A stretch of DNA of 64,000 bases, from contig JBAIAA010000261.1 of the NCBI GenBank assembly GCA_037893245.1, forward strand, positions 1,240,001 to 1,304,000, read 5' to 3'. Shown one piece after another: positions 1 through 11,870 of this stretch (position 1 is the stretch's first letter; each line of letters starts with the position of its first letter). The stretch is from Crossaster papposus (lineage: Eukaryota; Echinodermata; Asteroidea; Velatida; Solasteridae). The notes under the pieces were generated by a model, which did not search any database, was not told the DNA's origin, and saw nothing but the letters and a program-made list of their open reading frames with translations. The translations under genes and the position numbers were made by a program.

Positions 1-1201
1 ATGAACCGTCTATAGTAAGAGCACAAACCAATGAAACTACGTACTTCCTTCAGATTAGAGGGAGTAGGCCACTCGCGGACTTTACGTGTCTTTCTGGATC
101 AGTCGATATTCCTTGTTCGGAAACGACATGTCCCAAATAAGCAGTTTCTTTTTGAAAAAGTGAACATTTCTGGGGTTTTAGTTTGAGTCCAGCTTTGGAG
201 AGTCTACCAAAAATTTCATTGAGTCGAGTTACATGTTCATCAAATGTTCCTGCATAAATTAATATGTCATCTAAATATACCAAACAGGTTTTCCAATGAA
301 GACCAGCTAGTACCAACTCCATTAATCTTTCGAATGTACTTAATATTGGAGCATTACACAAGCCAAAAGGTAGGACATTAAATTCGTACAAGCCAGAACC
401 AGTAGAAAAGGCTGTTTTGTTCCGATCCAAAGGACTCATCTCCACCTGCCAGTATCCACTAGTCAAATCTAGTGTGGAAAACCACTTTGAACCTGATAAT
501 GCATCTAAACTATCATCGATACGTGGCAGCGGATATGCGTCCTTTATGGTAACTTCATTTAGTCTTCTATAATCCACACAAAATCGAATAGTATTATCTT
601 TCTTTTTCACAAGCACAATAGGACTTGCCCAAGGACTATTAGAAGTGGAAATAACACCAGTTTTAAGCATCTCATCTATCTGGTCCTGGGCTTCTTGTCT
701 ACTATGGTAAGGTAATTGACGAGCAGGTTGACGACGAGGATAGGCCTTTCCTGTGTCAATCTTGTGAAAAACCAAATTAGTGCGACCCAATTCACCAGAT
801 TTTGAAAAAATTTGGTCATGTTCAATCAATAATTTATCAAGTTGAACTTTCTGCACATCATTTAAATGTTTGCAACTACGTTCATGTAGATCTTTTAAAC
901 TAGGGTCTAAGGTACAATTCTGGGAATCACAATCATTTGTTCGTTCTGGAGGAATTTCTTGTGCTGGTTGAAGCATGGCAATTTGTGTACCCTGGTATAT
1001 AATTGCAGTTTCGGGTTTTAGATTAAAAACCCCGACAGGTATTCTATGATCATTCGCACAAGCAAATGTTCTACCAATTAACATTCCATTATCCTTCTGC
1101 GAAAATTTACCTGAAGGTTCAACCAGTCCCTCTGAAGTTCCACCATAACGATTATGAACATTGCCATAAATTACAGCTTCCTGGCCTGCAGAAATAGTCA
1201 C
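1..1201 (-). pseudogene. pol: Ty3/gypsy pol: reverse transcriptase, broken and cut by window edge
   Basis: Reading leftwards from 1201, a 383-residue frame carries a Ty3/gypsy reverse transcriptase, the enzyme that copies retrotransposon RNA into DNA. The first ~120 residues are the protease-RT linker. The RT core follows: the stretch with RFCVDYRRLN, motif A LDLTSGYWQVEM, FGLCNAP and the catalytic YLDDILIY. Two extra residues sit between NAP and the following TFERLME, which looks like a small insertion. Near positions 83-100 the frame shifts: the open frame drifts into non-homologous residues, while another frame reads on to position 1 as FIGLCSYYRRF, the connection to RNase H. RNase H and integrase would lie left of the window. 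The copy is inactive as it stands. The family call is secure; the clade within gypsy is not resolved. Confidence 0.93.
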
Positions 1202-1234
1202 TGTCTCTGCTACGGAAATTCTGCAACATGTTAA

Positions 1235-1604
1235 GCTTATTGCTTCAGAAAAAAAAATGGAATATCAATGGTGTCAAAGTTAAGCTTCTTTTCTAGAAAA
1301 TTTATAGTCCCTCCGTACATTGCAAAAAAATCCATACCAAGTATACCCGCCTGTGTAATTGGGGCAACTACAATTGTGTGGTATTTACTCATTTTTCCTA
1401 AGTTATAACTACCTTAGCACAACCCGTTACCTGCAAAACACTTCCTTCTGCAGCTAATATAGTATCATCCCAGTGTCCAAGGGTATGACGAACTTCTAGT
1501 GGCATTAACTTCCATACCTGAGGGTGCAAGATGGTAACCGAGGAGCCTGTATCTACAAGAAACTTCACATTAACACCACTGACTAGACCATTTACAAAGC
1601 ACAC
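1235..1604 (-). pseudogene. Ty3/gypsy aspartic protease (retropepsin), frameshifted
   Basis: The frame from 1604 to 1398 contains the retropepsin active-site loop LVDTGSSVTIL, with the catalytic Asp in DTG. It stops at a TAG near 1398. Shifting frame there, the minus strand continues to about 1250 and includes GILGMDFF, the usual second half of this protease before the RT linker. A one- or two-base change has therefore split one protease domain. It lies between gag (right) and RT (left) in the order expected for Ty3/gypsy. Its role would have been to cut the Gag-Pol polyprotein inside the particle. The join to gag near 1610-1625 is also out of frame, which could be a natural frameshift signal or decay. 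Confidence 0.85.
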
Positions 1605-1624
1605 TGATGATTTGGGCCATCCCT

Positions 1625-2753
1625 CTACTGATGACCGAACATTGGCCCCCTGCTCGGTCTTCCGTTGTTTAAATTCGGTTCAGCATTGGCCGTCTCTGCA
1701 CCAGTTACTGTTACAATTTTATTTGGACATTTTGCTCTTATGTGTCCCTGTTGGCGACATCCCCAACAAACAATTGGTCCCCTTGTCCGTTGTGCATATT
1801 CAGACTCAACAACCTGTTTAAGTTCTTTAAATGAACGTTCAATTTGTTCAATCTTTTGTTCCAAATTAATACTGTCTGGTTGTACACTAGCTACCGACTG
1901 TTTAATATGCACAACCTTAGCACATTCGAGGTGAAGAAAGGCTTCTTCCTCGTGTGCCAATGAAAGTGCACTACACAAAGTTCTAGGTTTAGCGCGCCTA
2001 ACTTGCATACGCACGTCAGGCGAATCAAGTGCCTCTATAAATTGATCTCTCGCCAGTTCTTCCCTAAACTGTGGTGAAACATCAGGATATGCCTTTACAG
2101 TAAGTCTACGAACACTACTAGCAAGTTCAGATAGTGTCTCGCCCCTTTTGCGAACTCTAGATCTTAACTGGGCTCGATGTAAATCTGTTTGACCTTTGGG
2201 ACAAAATCTGTCTCTCAGTGCATTTACTACCATTTCAAAATCATACTGCTGGTCTCTTGGTAAATCTGTATATACCTGCAGGGCAGGACCTCTTAATCTT
2301 ACGGCTAAAAACCGAACTCGCTGCTCTTCATTCCAACAATTTATTTGACTACACAAAGTTTGTTAGCCAGTCATCCAGTTGAATTTTGCCATCAAAATTA
2401 TCCGCCTGTTCTACTGGTTTAACCGTTTTTACCGAAGGTAAGCTAAAATTACCAGGGTAAACATAACCATCATCATCATAAATACTTGCATCTTTTACAT
2501 CAAATACACCTGGAACTAGTGTCGGGGTTTTATCAGATCGTTTAGTCTTTACATGCTTTCTTGCACCCATTCTTTGTCCTACACCACCCGTGGGGAAGGA
2601 CATTGGGGTGGGCATTGTAAAACCCACGGGTGGAGTGGCATTCTCCCCACAAGCCACACCTATAAAATTCAGCCTACGGTCTAGTTCTGCTTCTAGTAAA
2701 GCAATAGTGTGATTAAGTCGATTAGTTAAATCCATACTGCTTCGCCAAAACAC
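1625..2753 (-). pseudogene. gag: Ty3/gypsy gag, split by a frameshift
   Basis: Two overlapping minus-strand frames (2753-2349 and 2356-1625) form one Gag. The first ends in DGKIQLDDWLTNF and the second begins with SQINCWNEEQRVRFLAVRL. Together these are the usual start of the retrotransposon gag domain, so a frameshift near 2350 separates them. The second frame carries the capsid-like helices (LRGPALQVYTDLP, LRDRFCPKGQ) and a single CCHC zinc knuckle, CWGCRQQGHIRAKC, near residues 197-210, which binds element RNA. Gag builds the cytoplasmic virus-like particle. No envelope frame is present, so this looks like a plain gypsy retrotransposon, not an infectious relative. The N-terminal ~90 residues are unrecognised and low-complexity. 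Confidence 0.88.
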
Positions 2754-2785
2754 AACCAGTCATTTCGATTAACCAAAACAAAATA

Positions 2786-2808
2786 TTCGAATCCCACCGC
2801 TGCCACCA
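2786..2808 (-). other. Primer-binding site matching a tRNA-Leu 3' end
   Basis: On the plus strand these 23 bases read as the last bases of a tRNA-Leu of the AAG/TAG type, including the added CCA (core: CCCACCGCTGCCACCA). On the element's sense strand this is the primer-binding site beginning TGGTGGCAGCGG. It lies just upstream of gag and five bases from a TG dinucleotide suited to be the LTR edge. The tRNA match is from memory of conserved animal tRNA-Leu sequences. Confidence 0.85.
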
Positions 2809-3200
2809 AAAACTGTAACGAATTCCGCCAGTTAATTTTAAATAACACAACAAACAAACAAAACTCAGAAAGAGAAACGAGATTTCTGCTCATGAATGCC
2901 GTTATTTCTTCTCGACATCTTTATACTTGTTCTCATAATAATAAATATACATGAATATTAACTGCAGTATGGATTTTGTATTCAACTTACAAGAACCAAG
3001 ATACCGGCAGGTATGGCTGGGGTTAAGAAAAAGGGGTACTAATAACACAATTACGAAACAACATGTATAGACTTACGACACCTTACAGCTAGTTCCAAGT
3101 GGTGAACCAATGGTAACAAAAATCAAACTAAAGAAAAAGGGTGATGCTATTGCATCAGTTGCCCAGCCCAGAGTCCTTACTGAGTGCCATCGTCACTGCA

Positions 3201-3208
3201 CTTATATA
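3201..3208 (-). promoter_or_regulatory. LTR TATA box
   Basis: CTTATATA on the plus strand is TATATAAG in the sense direction of the gypsy element. It lies downstream of the three 59-bp repeats and about 390 bases upstream of the primer-binding site, as expected for the U3/R border. Confidence 0.6.
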
Positions 3209-3220
3209 CCCAACTCAAGA

Positions 3221-3397
3221 CATTTCCATTCATTTGTTATGATAATACTTCAGTTGCATGCACCAGGCTAAGCCCAGCACATTCCACTTCATTTGTCATT
3301 ATAATACTTCTGTTGGGTGATCCAGGCTAAGCCCAGTACATTCCCATTCATTTGTCATGATAATACTTCTGTTGTATGCACCAGGTTAAGCCCAGTG
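3221..3397. repeat. Three 59-bp direct repeats in U3
   Basis: Units 3221-3279, 3280-3338 and 3339-3397 are each exactly 59 bp, differ at only a few positions, and share ATAATACTTC and AAGCCCAG. Upstream tandem repeats next to a TATA box are typical LTR enhancer architecture. Confidence 0.85.
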
Positions 3398-3515
3398 CAT
3401 TCCAACTTCCTTAAAGGGACTATCTCATTAGACACAACCATAATTATTATAAGCAGGATACAATACAAGAAAAACAAACAAATACCTATTTTGCTACAAT
3501 ACAAAATGGAAAAAG

Positions 3516-3869
3516 AATATTGCTTGTATGAATTGGCCCCAGAAAATATTTACTGTATGGCATTCAAATATATGGCATTCAAATAAAGCTTCAGTTCAGT
3601 GCCACTAAAAACAAAACAATTGTAGGCACTAATTAGTGTTGGGCCTAACCAGTTTTCTGAGGAGCATAAATACACTTCAAGTGCAGGAAAGCAAATCTAG
3701 TTTTATGATTGGAAATTTCCCCGCACTTCACTAACTATCTGTTTCCCTCCCTCCGTGGTATAGCTAACGTTGAGTCTTACGCGAGAGATCGGAAGCCATA
3801 ATTATTGACAAATTTCCGCAAAACGCCTTCTTCGGTTGATTTTCGTCAATTCATGACAGAGGCTAATGG
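3516..3869. repeat. Outer inverted repeat, left copy
   Basis: This stretch matches, in reverse complement, 63518-63902 at the other end of the window, with small indels. Shared blocks include AAGCTTCAGTTCAGTGCCAC, GCATAAATACAC, and the stretch around TTTCCGCAAAACGCC. It carries an AATAAA (about 3583) on the plus strand. It may be a dispersed repeat or one arm of a 60-kb inverted structure. Confidence 0.75.
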
Positions 3870-4150
3870 AGGTTCAGAAACCACGGCCTCGTTCCACATT
3901 TGACTTCAAATCTTTCTTGTTGATTCGTAGATAATGTAAAAATATTGAACGATTCCTTGTTCCTGAAGCAGAACACACAGCACCAATAAATACTGGGCAA
4001 AAAAAATTACTTAAGGGAAAAAATATATCCCGACCGAGACGGTATAAGCTTGTTGTATGGGCCAACTATAATGAGGCCAACATTTCTACACTCGACTCTC
4101 ATCACGGAGAGTCCGCCATTCGGTGATTTGTTTTCTATGAAGCAGAATCA
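3870..4150. other. Non-coding stretch
   Basis: No coding signal or recognised repeat through most of this stretch. At 4136-4155 it contains TATGAAGCAGAATCAGTGTC, almost identical to the terminus of the foldback element at 59832. Confidence 0.4.
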
Positions 4151-4573
4151 GTGTCCGAAACGAGTGTCTAATTCGGACGTGGCTACGGTAGAGCCTACGG
4201 CTAGTTATTGCGCCCCCAAGCGATGCTTGATTAGTGTTTACAAAATTACGATTTAAGAATTTACAACAATTGTCGTCTGCTAGATGTTACGCAATGTTTG
4301 TTTACAGCCAGTCGAAATACCTGATGATATTGACGTATTTGTCGATCTGTCAGTTTCAATTCAATGCACCATCATTAAAAAATAAACGAAAATTTGCTAG
4401 TGCTGCCGCCATTTTGTTTTACCTGAGCTAGCTAGACAACTTTTCTTTTACGGCTGGATTTTTGTGACGTTGTAGCCGTAGCTGTAGTTCTAAATGGCAT
4501 TTCGGACAGCGCTACAAAATGGCCGACGCAGACAATAGCCGTGGGTGTAGCTCTAGACACCCGTTTCGGACAC
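4151..4573. mobile_element. MITE-like element with GTGTCCGAAACG termini
   Basis: Twenty-base imperfect terminal inverted repeats begin GTGTCCGAAACG at 4151 and end CGTTTCGGACAC at 4573. Internal GTAGCC/GGCTAC motifs are also self-complementary. No transposase and no clear target duplication. It is directly followed by the inverted arm at 4581. Confidence 0.6.
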
Positions 4574-4580
4574 GGCCTTA

Positions 4581-5000
4581 ATAGTCCAGTCAATCTAGTG
4601 GCTCAACCCACCACTAATTGCAACATAATTTTTTTCACTGCTTTGCATTTGAAAAATTTGAGAAAAATGTTAAATTTGCATAAATCGTTAATCCCTGCTG
4701 TGTAATATGTTTATTCCCATATTTGGGTATATATTTTATTTTAATTTTTTTTAAAGTTTATTTTGGCGATTATACTTAAACATCCTTACTTCAATAACAT
4801 TTTTTTAAAGCATGTAAGTGACTAAATAATTATGAAAATATAGTAATGGTCCAAAATGACTACAATTATACCCTATCATTTGCACGCATTTACCGTGTCT
4901 CCAGATATCATCAAGTAGTAAGTATTGAAGTGCTTCAAATTCACCAAGTTGCTTACTGGCACAGTTATCCCATTAAAACCTTATGAAAAATCATATGAAC
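4581..5000. repeat. Inverted-repeat arm flanking the 18-kb array (left)
   Basis: Matches the reverse complement of 23568-24035 over about 420 bases with indels. The outer edge is TAGTCCAGTCAATC and the inner edge TCATATGAAC. Joined without the intervening array, the two inner edges would form a continuous palindrome, so this is probably one half of an older foldback-type element. Confidence 0.85.
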
Positions 5001-5316
5001 AATGATAACATTGTGATATTTAGCCCAGCAAACAAAAACTTGGAAAAAATGATGTGTCCCTAAATTGGGCTAACAAGTAGGTGAAGGGTTGCCTAAGGTG
5101 AAAGACTTGAACAAGTTCAAGGAAACCCCCCCAAATTTAAGATTTTTGTTGCTTACAATAATCATATCTACGTTAAAATGTATTTTGGGGATTTCCTTGA
5201 ACTTGTTCAAGTCTTCCATGTTAGGAAACCCTTTAACTACTTCTTAGCCCAATTTATAGACACACCATTTTTCCCAAGTTTTTGTTTTCTGGGCTAAATA
5301 TCACAATGTTATTATT
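5001..5316. mobile_element. Palindromic MITE inside the left arm/array junction
   Basis: Long imperfect terminal inverted repeats: the left end begins AATGATAACATTGTGATA and the right end mirrors it (5289-5316). The arms continue through CAAACAAAAACTTGG and GACTTGAACAAGTTC. It lies between the left palindrome arm and the first hairpin of the array; the right junction has no counterpart, so it is a separate insertion. Confidence 0.75.
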
Positions 5317-6426
5317 AGCTGTTTCGGCAATTCAGCCGAAACAGCTATTGTTTTTGTTAAAGTTTTTTTTTTTAGCTGTTTCGGTTTTTCACCGAAACAG
5401 CTATTGTTTTCGTTCTGGTTTTTTTTTTTTTTTAGCTGTTTCGGTTTTTCACCGAAACAGCTTTTGTTTTCGTTAAAGTTTTTTTTTTTCTTTTTTTAGC
5501 TGTTTCGGTTTTTCACCGAAACAGCTTTTGTTTTCGTTAAAGTTTTTTTTTTTCTTTTTTTTTCTTTTCTTTTTTTTCTTCAGACTTTTTCCCATAGGAT
5601 TTGTACACGTTTTTTCTGGCATAGCACTTTGACACTTTGGTAAATCCGATCGACTTGAGACTTGACATACATTTAGAAAACCACCCAAGGACGGTCCTAG
5701 AAGAAATTCATCGCGATTACGTGGTTCAAGGTCACGTGACGTCATGTTAAAGGTAAAATATTTCCCATAGGTTTTGTACACGTTTTTCTTCAGACTATTG
5801 ACTTTGACACTTTGGTAAATCCGACCGACTTGAAACTTGGTATACACTTAGAACCCCAGTCCCAGATGTTCCTTAAAACAATTCGGCACGATTGCGTCTT
5901 TCAAGGTCACGTGACGTGACGTTAAAGGTGCACATTTTTCCCCATAAGGTTTGTACACGTTTTTCTTCAGACTATTGATTTTGACACTTTCATAAATTTG
6001 ATCGACTTGAGACTTAGCACACACCTCGACCACCATCTCCAGGAGGGCCAAGGGGAAAATCGTCATGATGACGTCATCGTGGGTCATGGGACGTCACATT
6101 ACAGGTTCAGTATTTAGGACCCTCTATCTCTAGAAGTACATGTCGGATTGGGGTCAAACTTGGTATGCAAGTATTCCAGGATGTGTTACAGACGAAAATT
6201 AAGATGACATAATGATGACATCATCGGGTATCATGTGACGTCACATTAAAGGTTCAATTTTCACCATAGGGTTTGTACACGTTTTGTTCAACTAATATAT
6301 CTTTGGCACTTGTGTAAATCAAATCGACTTCAGACTTGGCACACACATAGACCACCACACACAAATAATGAAAGTAACGTTAGACAATCGAAACAGCTCT
6401 GTGTTTGTCCACAAACACATGTCTAG
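5317..6426 (+). repeat. Array unit 1
   Basis: Opens with four tandem ~58-bp copies of the hairpin AGCTGTTTCGG/CCGAAACAGCT separated by T-rich linkers (5317-5570). Then three A monomers, one B monomer, and the terminal hairpin with CTAG at 6423-6426. Confidence 0.7.
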
Positions 6427-7134
6427 TTTTTTTTTTTTTTTGTTTTTCAGACTTTTCTTCATAGGATTTGCACACGTTTGTTCAGACAGGTCACTTTGAC
6501 ACTTTGGAAAATCCGATCGACTTGAGACTTGGCATACATTTAGACAACCACCCAAGGACGGTCCTAAAAGAAATTTGTCACGATTACGTAGTTCAAGGTC
6601 ACGTGACCTCACGTTAAAGGTGAAAATTGTCCCATAGGTTTTGTACACGTTTTTCTTCAGACTATTGACTTTGGCACTTCCGTGAATCCGACCGACTTGA
6701 AACTTGGCATACACTTAGAAGACCACCCCTAGATGTTTCTGAGAGAAATTCGGCACGATTGCGTCATTCAAGGTCACGTGACGTCACATTAAAGGTGCAC
6801 ATTTTTCTCCCATTGGTTTTGTACACGTTTTGTTTAGACTGTTGACTTTGACACTTCAGTACATCCGATCGACTTGAGACTTGGCACACACTTAGACCAC
6901 CATCCACAGACGGCCCTAAAAGAAATTTGGCACGATTACGTCATTCAAGGTCACGGGGCGTCACGTTAAAGTTTCATTTTCCCCCATAGGTTTTGTACAC
7001 GTTTTTCTTTAGACTATTGACTTTGACACTAGTAAATCTGATCGACTTGAGACTTGGCACACACAAAAGACCATCACACACATATTGAAAGACACTCGAA
7101 ACAGCTCTGTGTTTGTCCACAAACACATGTCTAG
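6427..7134 (+). repeat. Array unit 2
   Basis: T run, then about four A monomers, then the terminal hairpin with CTAG at 7131-7134. At ~708 bp it is the shortest unit and resembles unit 3 in length and content. Confidence 0.7.
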
Positions 7135-7853
7135 TTTTTTTTTTTTTTTTTTTTGCCTTTTGTTCTCTATAGGATTTGTACACGTTTGTTCAGACAATAC
7201 ACTTTGACACTTTGGTAAATCCGATGGACTTGAGACTTGGCATACACTTAGACAACCACCCAAGGACGGTCCTAGAAGAAATTCGTCGCGATTACGTCAT
7301 TCAAGGTCACGTGACTTAGCGTTAAAGGTGAAATTTTTCCCATAGGTTTTGTACACGTTTTTCTTCAGACTATTGAATTTGACACTTTGGTCAATCCGAC
7401 CGACTTGAAACTTGCCATACACTCAGAACACCACCACCAGATGTTTCTGAAAGGAATTCAGCACGATTGCGTCATTCAAGGTCACGTGACGTCAAGTTAA
7501 AGGTTTAATTTGTCCCCCATAGGTTTTGTACACGTTTTTCTTTAGACTCTTGACTTTGACACTTAGTTAATCCGATCGACTTGAGACTTGGCACACACAT
7601 AGACCACCATCCACAGACGGTCGTAGGAGAAATTTGGCACGATTACGTCATTCAAGGTTACGGGGTGTCACGTTAAAGGTTCAATTTTCCCCCATAGGTT
7701 TTGTACACGTTTTTCTTTAGACTATTGACTTTGACACTTTAGTAAATCTGATCGACTTGAGACTTGGCACACACAAAAGATTACCACACACATATTGAAA
7801 GTAATTTTAGACACTCGAAACAGCTCTGTGTTTGTCCACAAACACATGTCTAG
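7135..7853 (+). repeat. Array unit 3
   Basis: T run, about four A monomers and the terminal hairpin with CTAG at 7850-7853; similar in plan to unit 2. Confidence 0.7.
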
Positions 7854-10242
7854 TTTTTTTTTTTTTTTTTCCACTTTCAGACTTTTTCTCATAGGATTTG
7901 TACACGTTTCGTTCAGCCAATACACTTTGACACTTTGGTAGATCCGATCGACTTTAGACTTGGCATACATTTAGACAACCACGCAAGGACGGTCCTAGAA
8001 GAAATTCGTCGCGATTACGTCATTCATGGTCACGTGACGTCACGTTAAAGGTGCAATTTTTCCCCATAGGTTTTGTACACGTTTTCATCCAGACTATTGA
8101 CTTTGACACTTTAGTAAATCCGATTGACCTAAAAGTTAGCACACACCTCAACCACCATCCTCAGAAGGGCCAATATGAAAATCGCCATGATGACGTCATC
8201 GGGGGTCATGTGACGTCACATTAAAGGTTCAGTTTTTAGGAGCCTCTAACTCTGGAAGTACAAGTCCGATTAGTGTCAAACTTGGTATACAGGTATTCCG
8301 GGATGTGTTATATACGAAAATTAAGGTGACGTCGTAATGACGTCATAACGACGTCATGTGACGTCACATTAAAGGTGTAGTTTTCCCCATACGATTTGTA
8401 CACGTTTTTTCACCCGATATATATTTGGCACTTTGGTAAATCCGATCGACTTCAGACTTGGCTAACTACTCTTAGCATACTACCCACGGATGATTCTAGA
8501 AGAAATTCGTCACGATTACGTCATTCATGGTCACGTGACGTCACGTTAAAGGTTCAGTTTTCCCCCTTAGGTTTTGTACACGTTTTCATCAAGACTATTG
8601 ACTTCGACACTTTAGTAAATCCGATTGACCTAAAAGTTAGCGCACACCTCAACCACCATCCTCAGAAGGGCCAATATGAAAATCGCCATGATGACGTCAT
8701 CGGGTGTCATGTGACGTCACATTAAAGGTCAGTTTTTAGGACCCTCTATCTCTGGAAGTACAAGTCCGATTAGTGTCAAACTTGGTATACAGGTATTCCG
8801 GGATGTGTTATATACGAAAATTAAGGTGACGTCATAATGACGTCATAACGACGTCGTGTGACGTCACATTAAAGGTGTAGTTTTCCCCATAAGATTTGTA
8901 CACGTTTTTTCACCCGATATATATTTGGCACTTTGGTAAATCCGATCGACTTCAGACTTGGCTAGCTACTCTTAGCATACTACCCACGGATGATTCTAGA
9001 ATAAATTCGTCACGATTACGTCATTCGTGGTCACGTGACATCACGTTAAAGGTGCAGTTTTTTCCCCATAGGTTTTGTACACGTTTTTCTTCAGACTATT
9101 GACTTTGACACTTTGGTAAATCCGATCGACTTCCGACTTAGCACACACTTCGATCACCATCCCCAGGAGGGCCAAGATAAAAATCGTCATGATGACGTCT
9201 TCGTGGGTCATGTGACGTCACATTAAAGGTGCATTTTTTTTGACCCTCTATCTCTGGAAGTACAGGTCCGATTGTGCTCAAACTTGGTTTACAGGTATTC
9301 CGGGATGTGCTATAAATATAAATGGAGGTGATGGCATGATGACGTCATCGGGTGTAATGTGGCGTCACCTTAAAGGTGTAGTTGTTAAGACCCTCTATCT
9401 CTAGAAGTACAGGTCCGATTGGGGTCAAACTTGGTATGCACGTATTCCGGGATGTGTTATAGGTATACATTGAGCTGACGTAATGATAACGACATCGGGT
9501 GTCATGTGACGTCACATTAAAGGTGAGTTTTCAAGACCATCTATCTCTGAAAGTACAAGTCCGATTTGGGTCAACATTGATACGCAAGTATTTCGGGATG
9601 TGTTATAGGTATTAATTGGGGTCACGTCATGATTATGTCATCGGGTGTAATGAGATGTCACATTAAAGGTGTATTTGTTATAGTTTTAGATGAATGTTTT
9701 TGTCATTTTTGTCACTTTCAGACTTTTTCCCATAGGATTTGTACACGTTTTTTCAGCCAATACACTTTGACACTTTGATAAATCCGATCGACTTGAGACT
9801 TGGTATGCATTTAGACAACCACCCAAAGACGGTCCTAGAAGAAATTCGTCGCGATTACGTCATTCAAGGTCACGTGACTTCGCGTCAAAGTTGAAATTTT
9901 CCCCATAGGTTTTGTACACGTTTTTCTTCAGACTATTGACTTTGGCACTTTGGTAAATCCGATCGACTTGAAACTTGGCATACCTTTAGAACATCACTCA
10001 CAGATGGTTCTGGAAGAAATTCGGCACGATTGCGTCATTCAAGGTCATGTGACGTCACGTTAAAGGTTCAATTTGGCCCCCATAGGTTTTGTACACGTTT
10101 TTCTTTAGACTATTGACTTTGACACTTTCTTAAATTTAATCGACTTGAGACTTTGCACACACATAGACCACCACACACACATATTGAAAATAATGTAAGA
10201 CACTCGAAACAGCTCTGTGTTTGTCCACAAACACATGTCTAG
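7854..10242 (+). repeat. Array unit 4
   Basis: A long unit mixing A and B monomers, including a ~500-bp higher-order period (repeats starting near 8396 and 8896). Ends with CTAG at 10239-10242. Most of it (7868-9875) is duplicated inside unit 9. Confidence 0.7.
7868..9875 (+). repeat. Segmental duplication within the array, copy 1
   Basis: Corresponds to 15151-18136 with offset 7283 bp (8261 bp after the extra duplication in copy 2). The two are near-identical, far closer than neighbouring monomers are to each other, so the duplication is recent. Confidence 0.85.
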
Positions 10243-11870
10243 TTTTTTTTTTTTTTTTTAGCTGTTTCGGTTTTTCACCGAAACAGCTTTTGTTTTCGTT
10301 AAAGTTTTTTTTTTTCTTTTTTTTTTTTTTTTCCACTTTCAGTGTTTTTACCCATAGGATTTACACACGTTTGTTCTGCCAATACACTTTGGCACTTTGG
10401 TAAACCCGATCGACTTAAGACTTGGCATACACTTAGAACACCACCCACAGATGGTCCTAGAAGAAATTTGGCACGATTGCGTCATTCAAGGTCACGTGAC
10501 GTCACGTTAAAGGTTCAATTTGTCCCCATAGGTTTTGTACACGTTTTTCTTTAGACTATTGACTTTGGCACTTCGGTAAATCCGACCGACTTGAAACTTG
10601 GCATACACTTAGAATACCACCCCCAGATGTTTCTGAAATAAATTCGGCACGATTGCGTCATTCAAGGTCACGTGACGTCACATTAAAGGTTCACATTTTT
10701 CTCCCATTGGTTTTGTACACGTTTTTGTTTAGACTATTGACTTTGACACTTTAGTAAATCCGATCGACTTGAGACTTGGCACACACTTAGACCACCATTC
10801 ACAGACGGTCCTAGAAGAAATTCGGCACGATTGCGTCATTCAAGGTCACGTGACGTCACATTAAAGGTTCACATTTTTCTCCCATTGGTTTTGTACACGT
10901 TTTTATTCAGACTATTGACTTTGGCACTTCGGTAAATCCGACCGACTTGAGACTTGGCATAAACTTAGAACACCACCCACAAATGATATTGGAAGAAATT
11001 CGGCACGATTGCGTCTTTCAAGGTCACGTGACGTCACGTTAAATGTGAAAATTATTCCCCCATAGGTTTTGTACACGTTTTTCTTCAGAATATTAACTTT
11101 GAAATTTTCGTAAATTTTATCGACTTCAGACTTAGCACACACCTCAACCACCATCCCCAGGAGGGCCAAGGGAAAAATCGTCACGATGACGTCATCGTGG
11201 GTCATGTGACGTCACATTAAAGGTGCAGTTGTTAGGCCCCTCTATCTCTGGAAGTACAGGCCCGATTGGGGTCAAACTTGGTATGCAAGTATTCCAGGAT
11301 GTGTTATAGACGAAAATCAGGGTGACGTCATGATGACATCATCGTGGGTCATGTGACGTCACATTAAAGGTGTAGTTTTTAAGACCCTCTATCTCTGGAA
11401 GTACAAGTCCAATTAGGGTCAAACTTAGTATTCAGGTATTCCGGGATGTGTTATAGACGAAAATTAAGATGACATTGTGATGATATCATCGGGTGTCATG
11501 TGACGTCACATTAAAGGTTCACATTTTTCTCCTATTGGTTTTGTACACGTTTTTCTTTAGACTATTGACTTTGACACTTTAGTAAATCCGATCGACTTGA
11601 AACTTGGCACACACTGAGACCACCATCCACAGACGGCCCTAGAAGAAATTCGGCACGATTACGTCATTCAAGGTCACGGGGCGTCACGTTAAAGTTTCTA
11701 TTTTTTTCCGTTAGGTTTTGTACACGTTTTTCTTTAGACTATTACCTTTGACACTTTAGTAAATCTGATCGACTTGAGACTTGGCACACACAAAAAACGA
11801 CCACACACATATTGAAAGTAATTTTAGACACTCGAAACAGCTCTGTGTTTGTCCACAAACACATGTCTAG
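10243..11870 (+). repeat. Array unit 5
   Basis: Starts with a T run and one AGCTGTTTCGG hairpin (about 10259-10286), then A monomers, two B monomers, more A monomers, and CTAG at 11867-11870. The junction CTAG-T(n)-AGCTG shows head-to-tail order directly. Confidence 0.7.

Larger units (their letters stand above)
2814..3403 (-). repeat. 5' LTR of the gypsy element (outer edge approximate)
   Basis: The inner edge is set by the TG at 2814-2815, five bases outside the primer-binding site; in sense orientation the LTR ends in CA there. It contains a TATA box at 3201-3208 and, upstream in sense, three direct repeats up to about 3397. The outer edge cannot be placed because the partner LTR is outside the window; 3403 marks only the end of the repeats. 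Confidence 0.6.
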
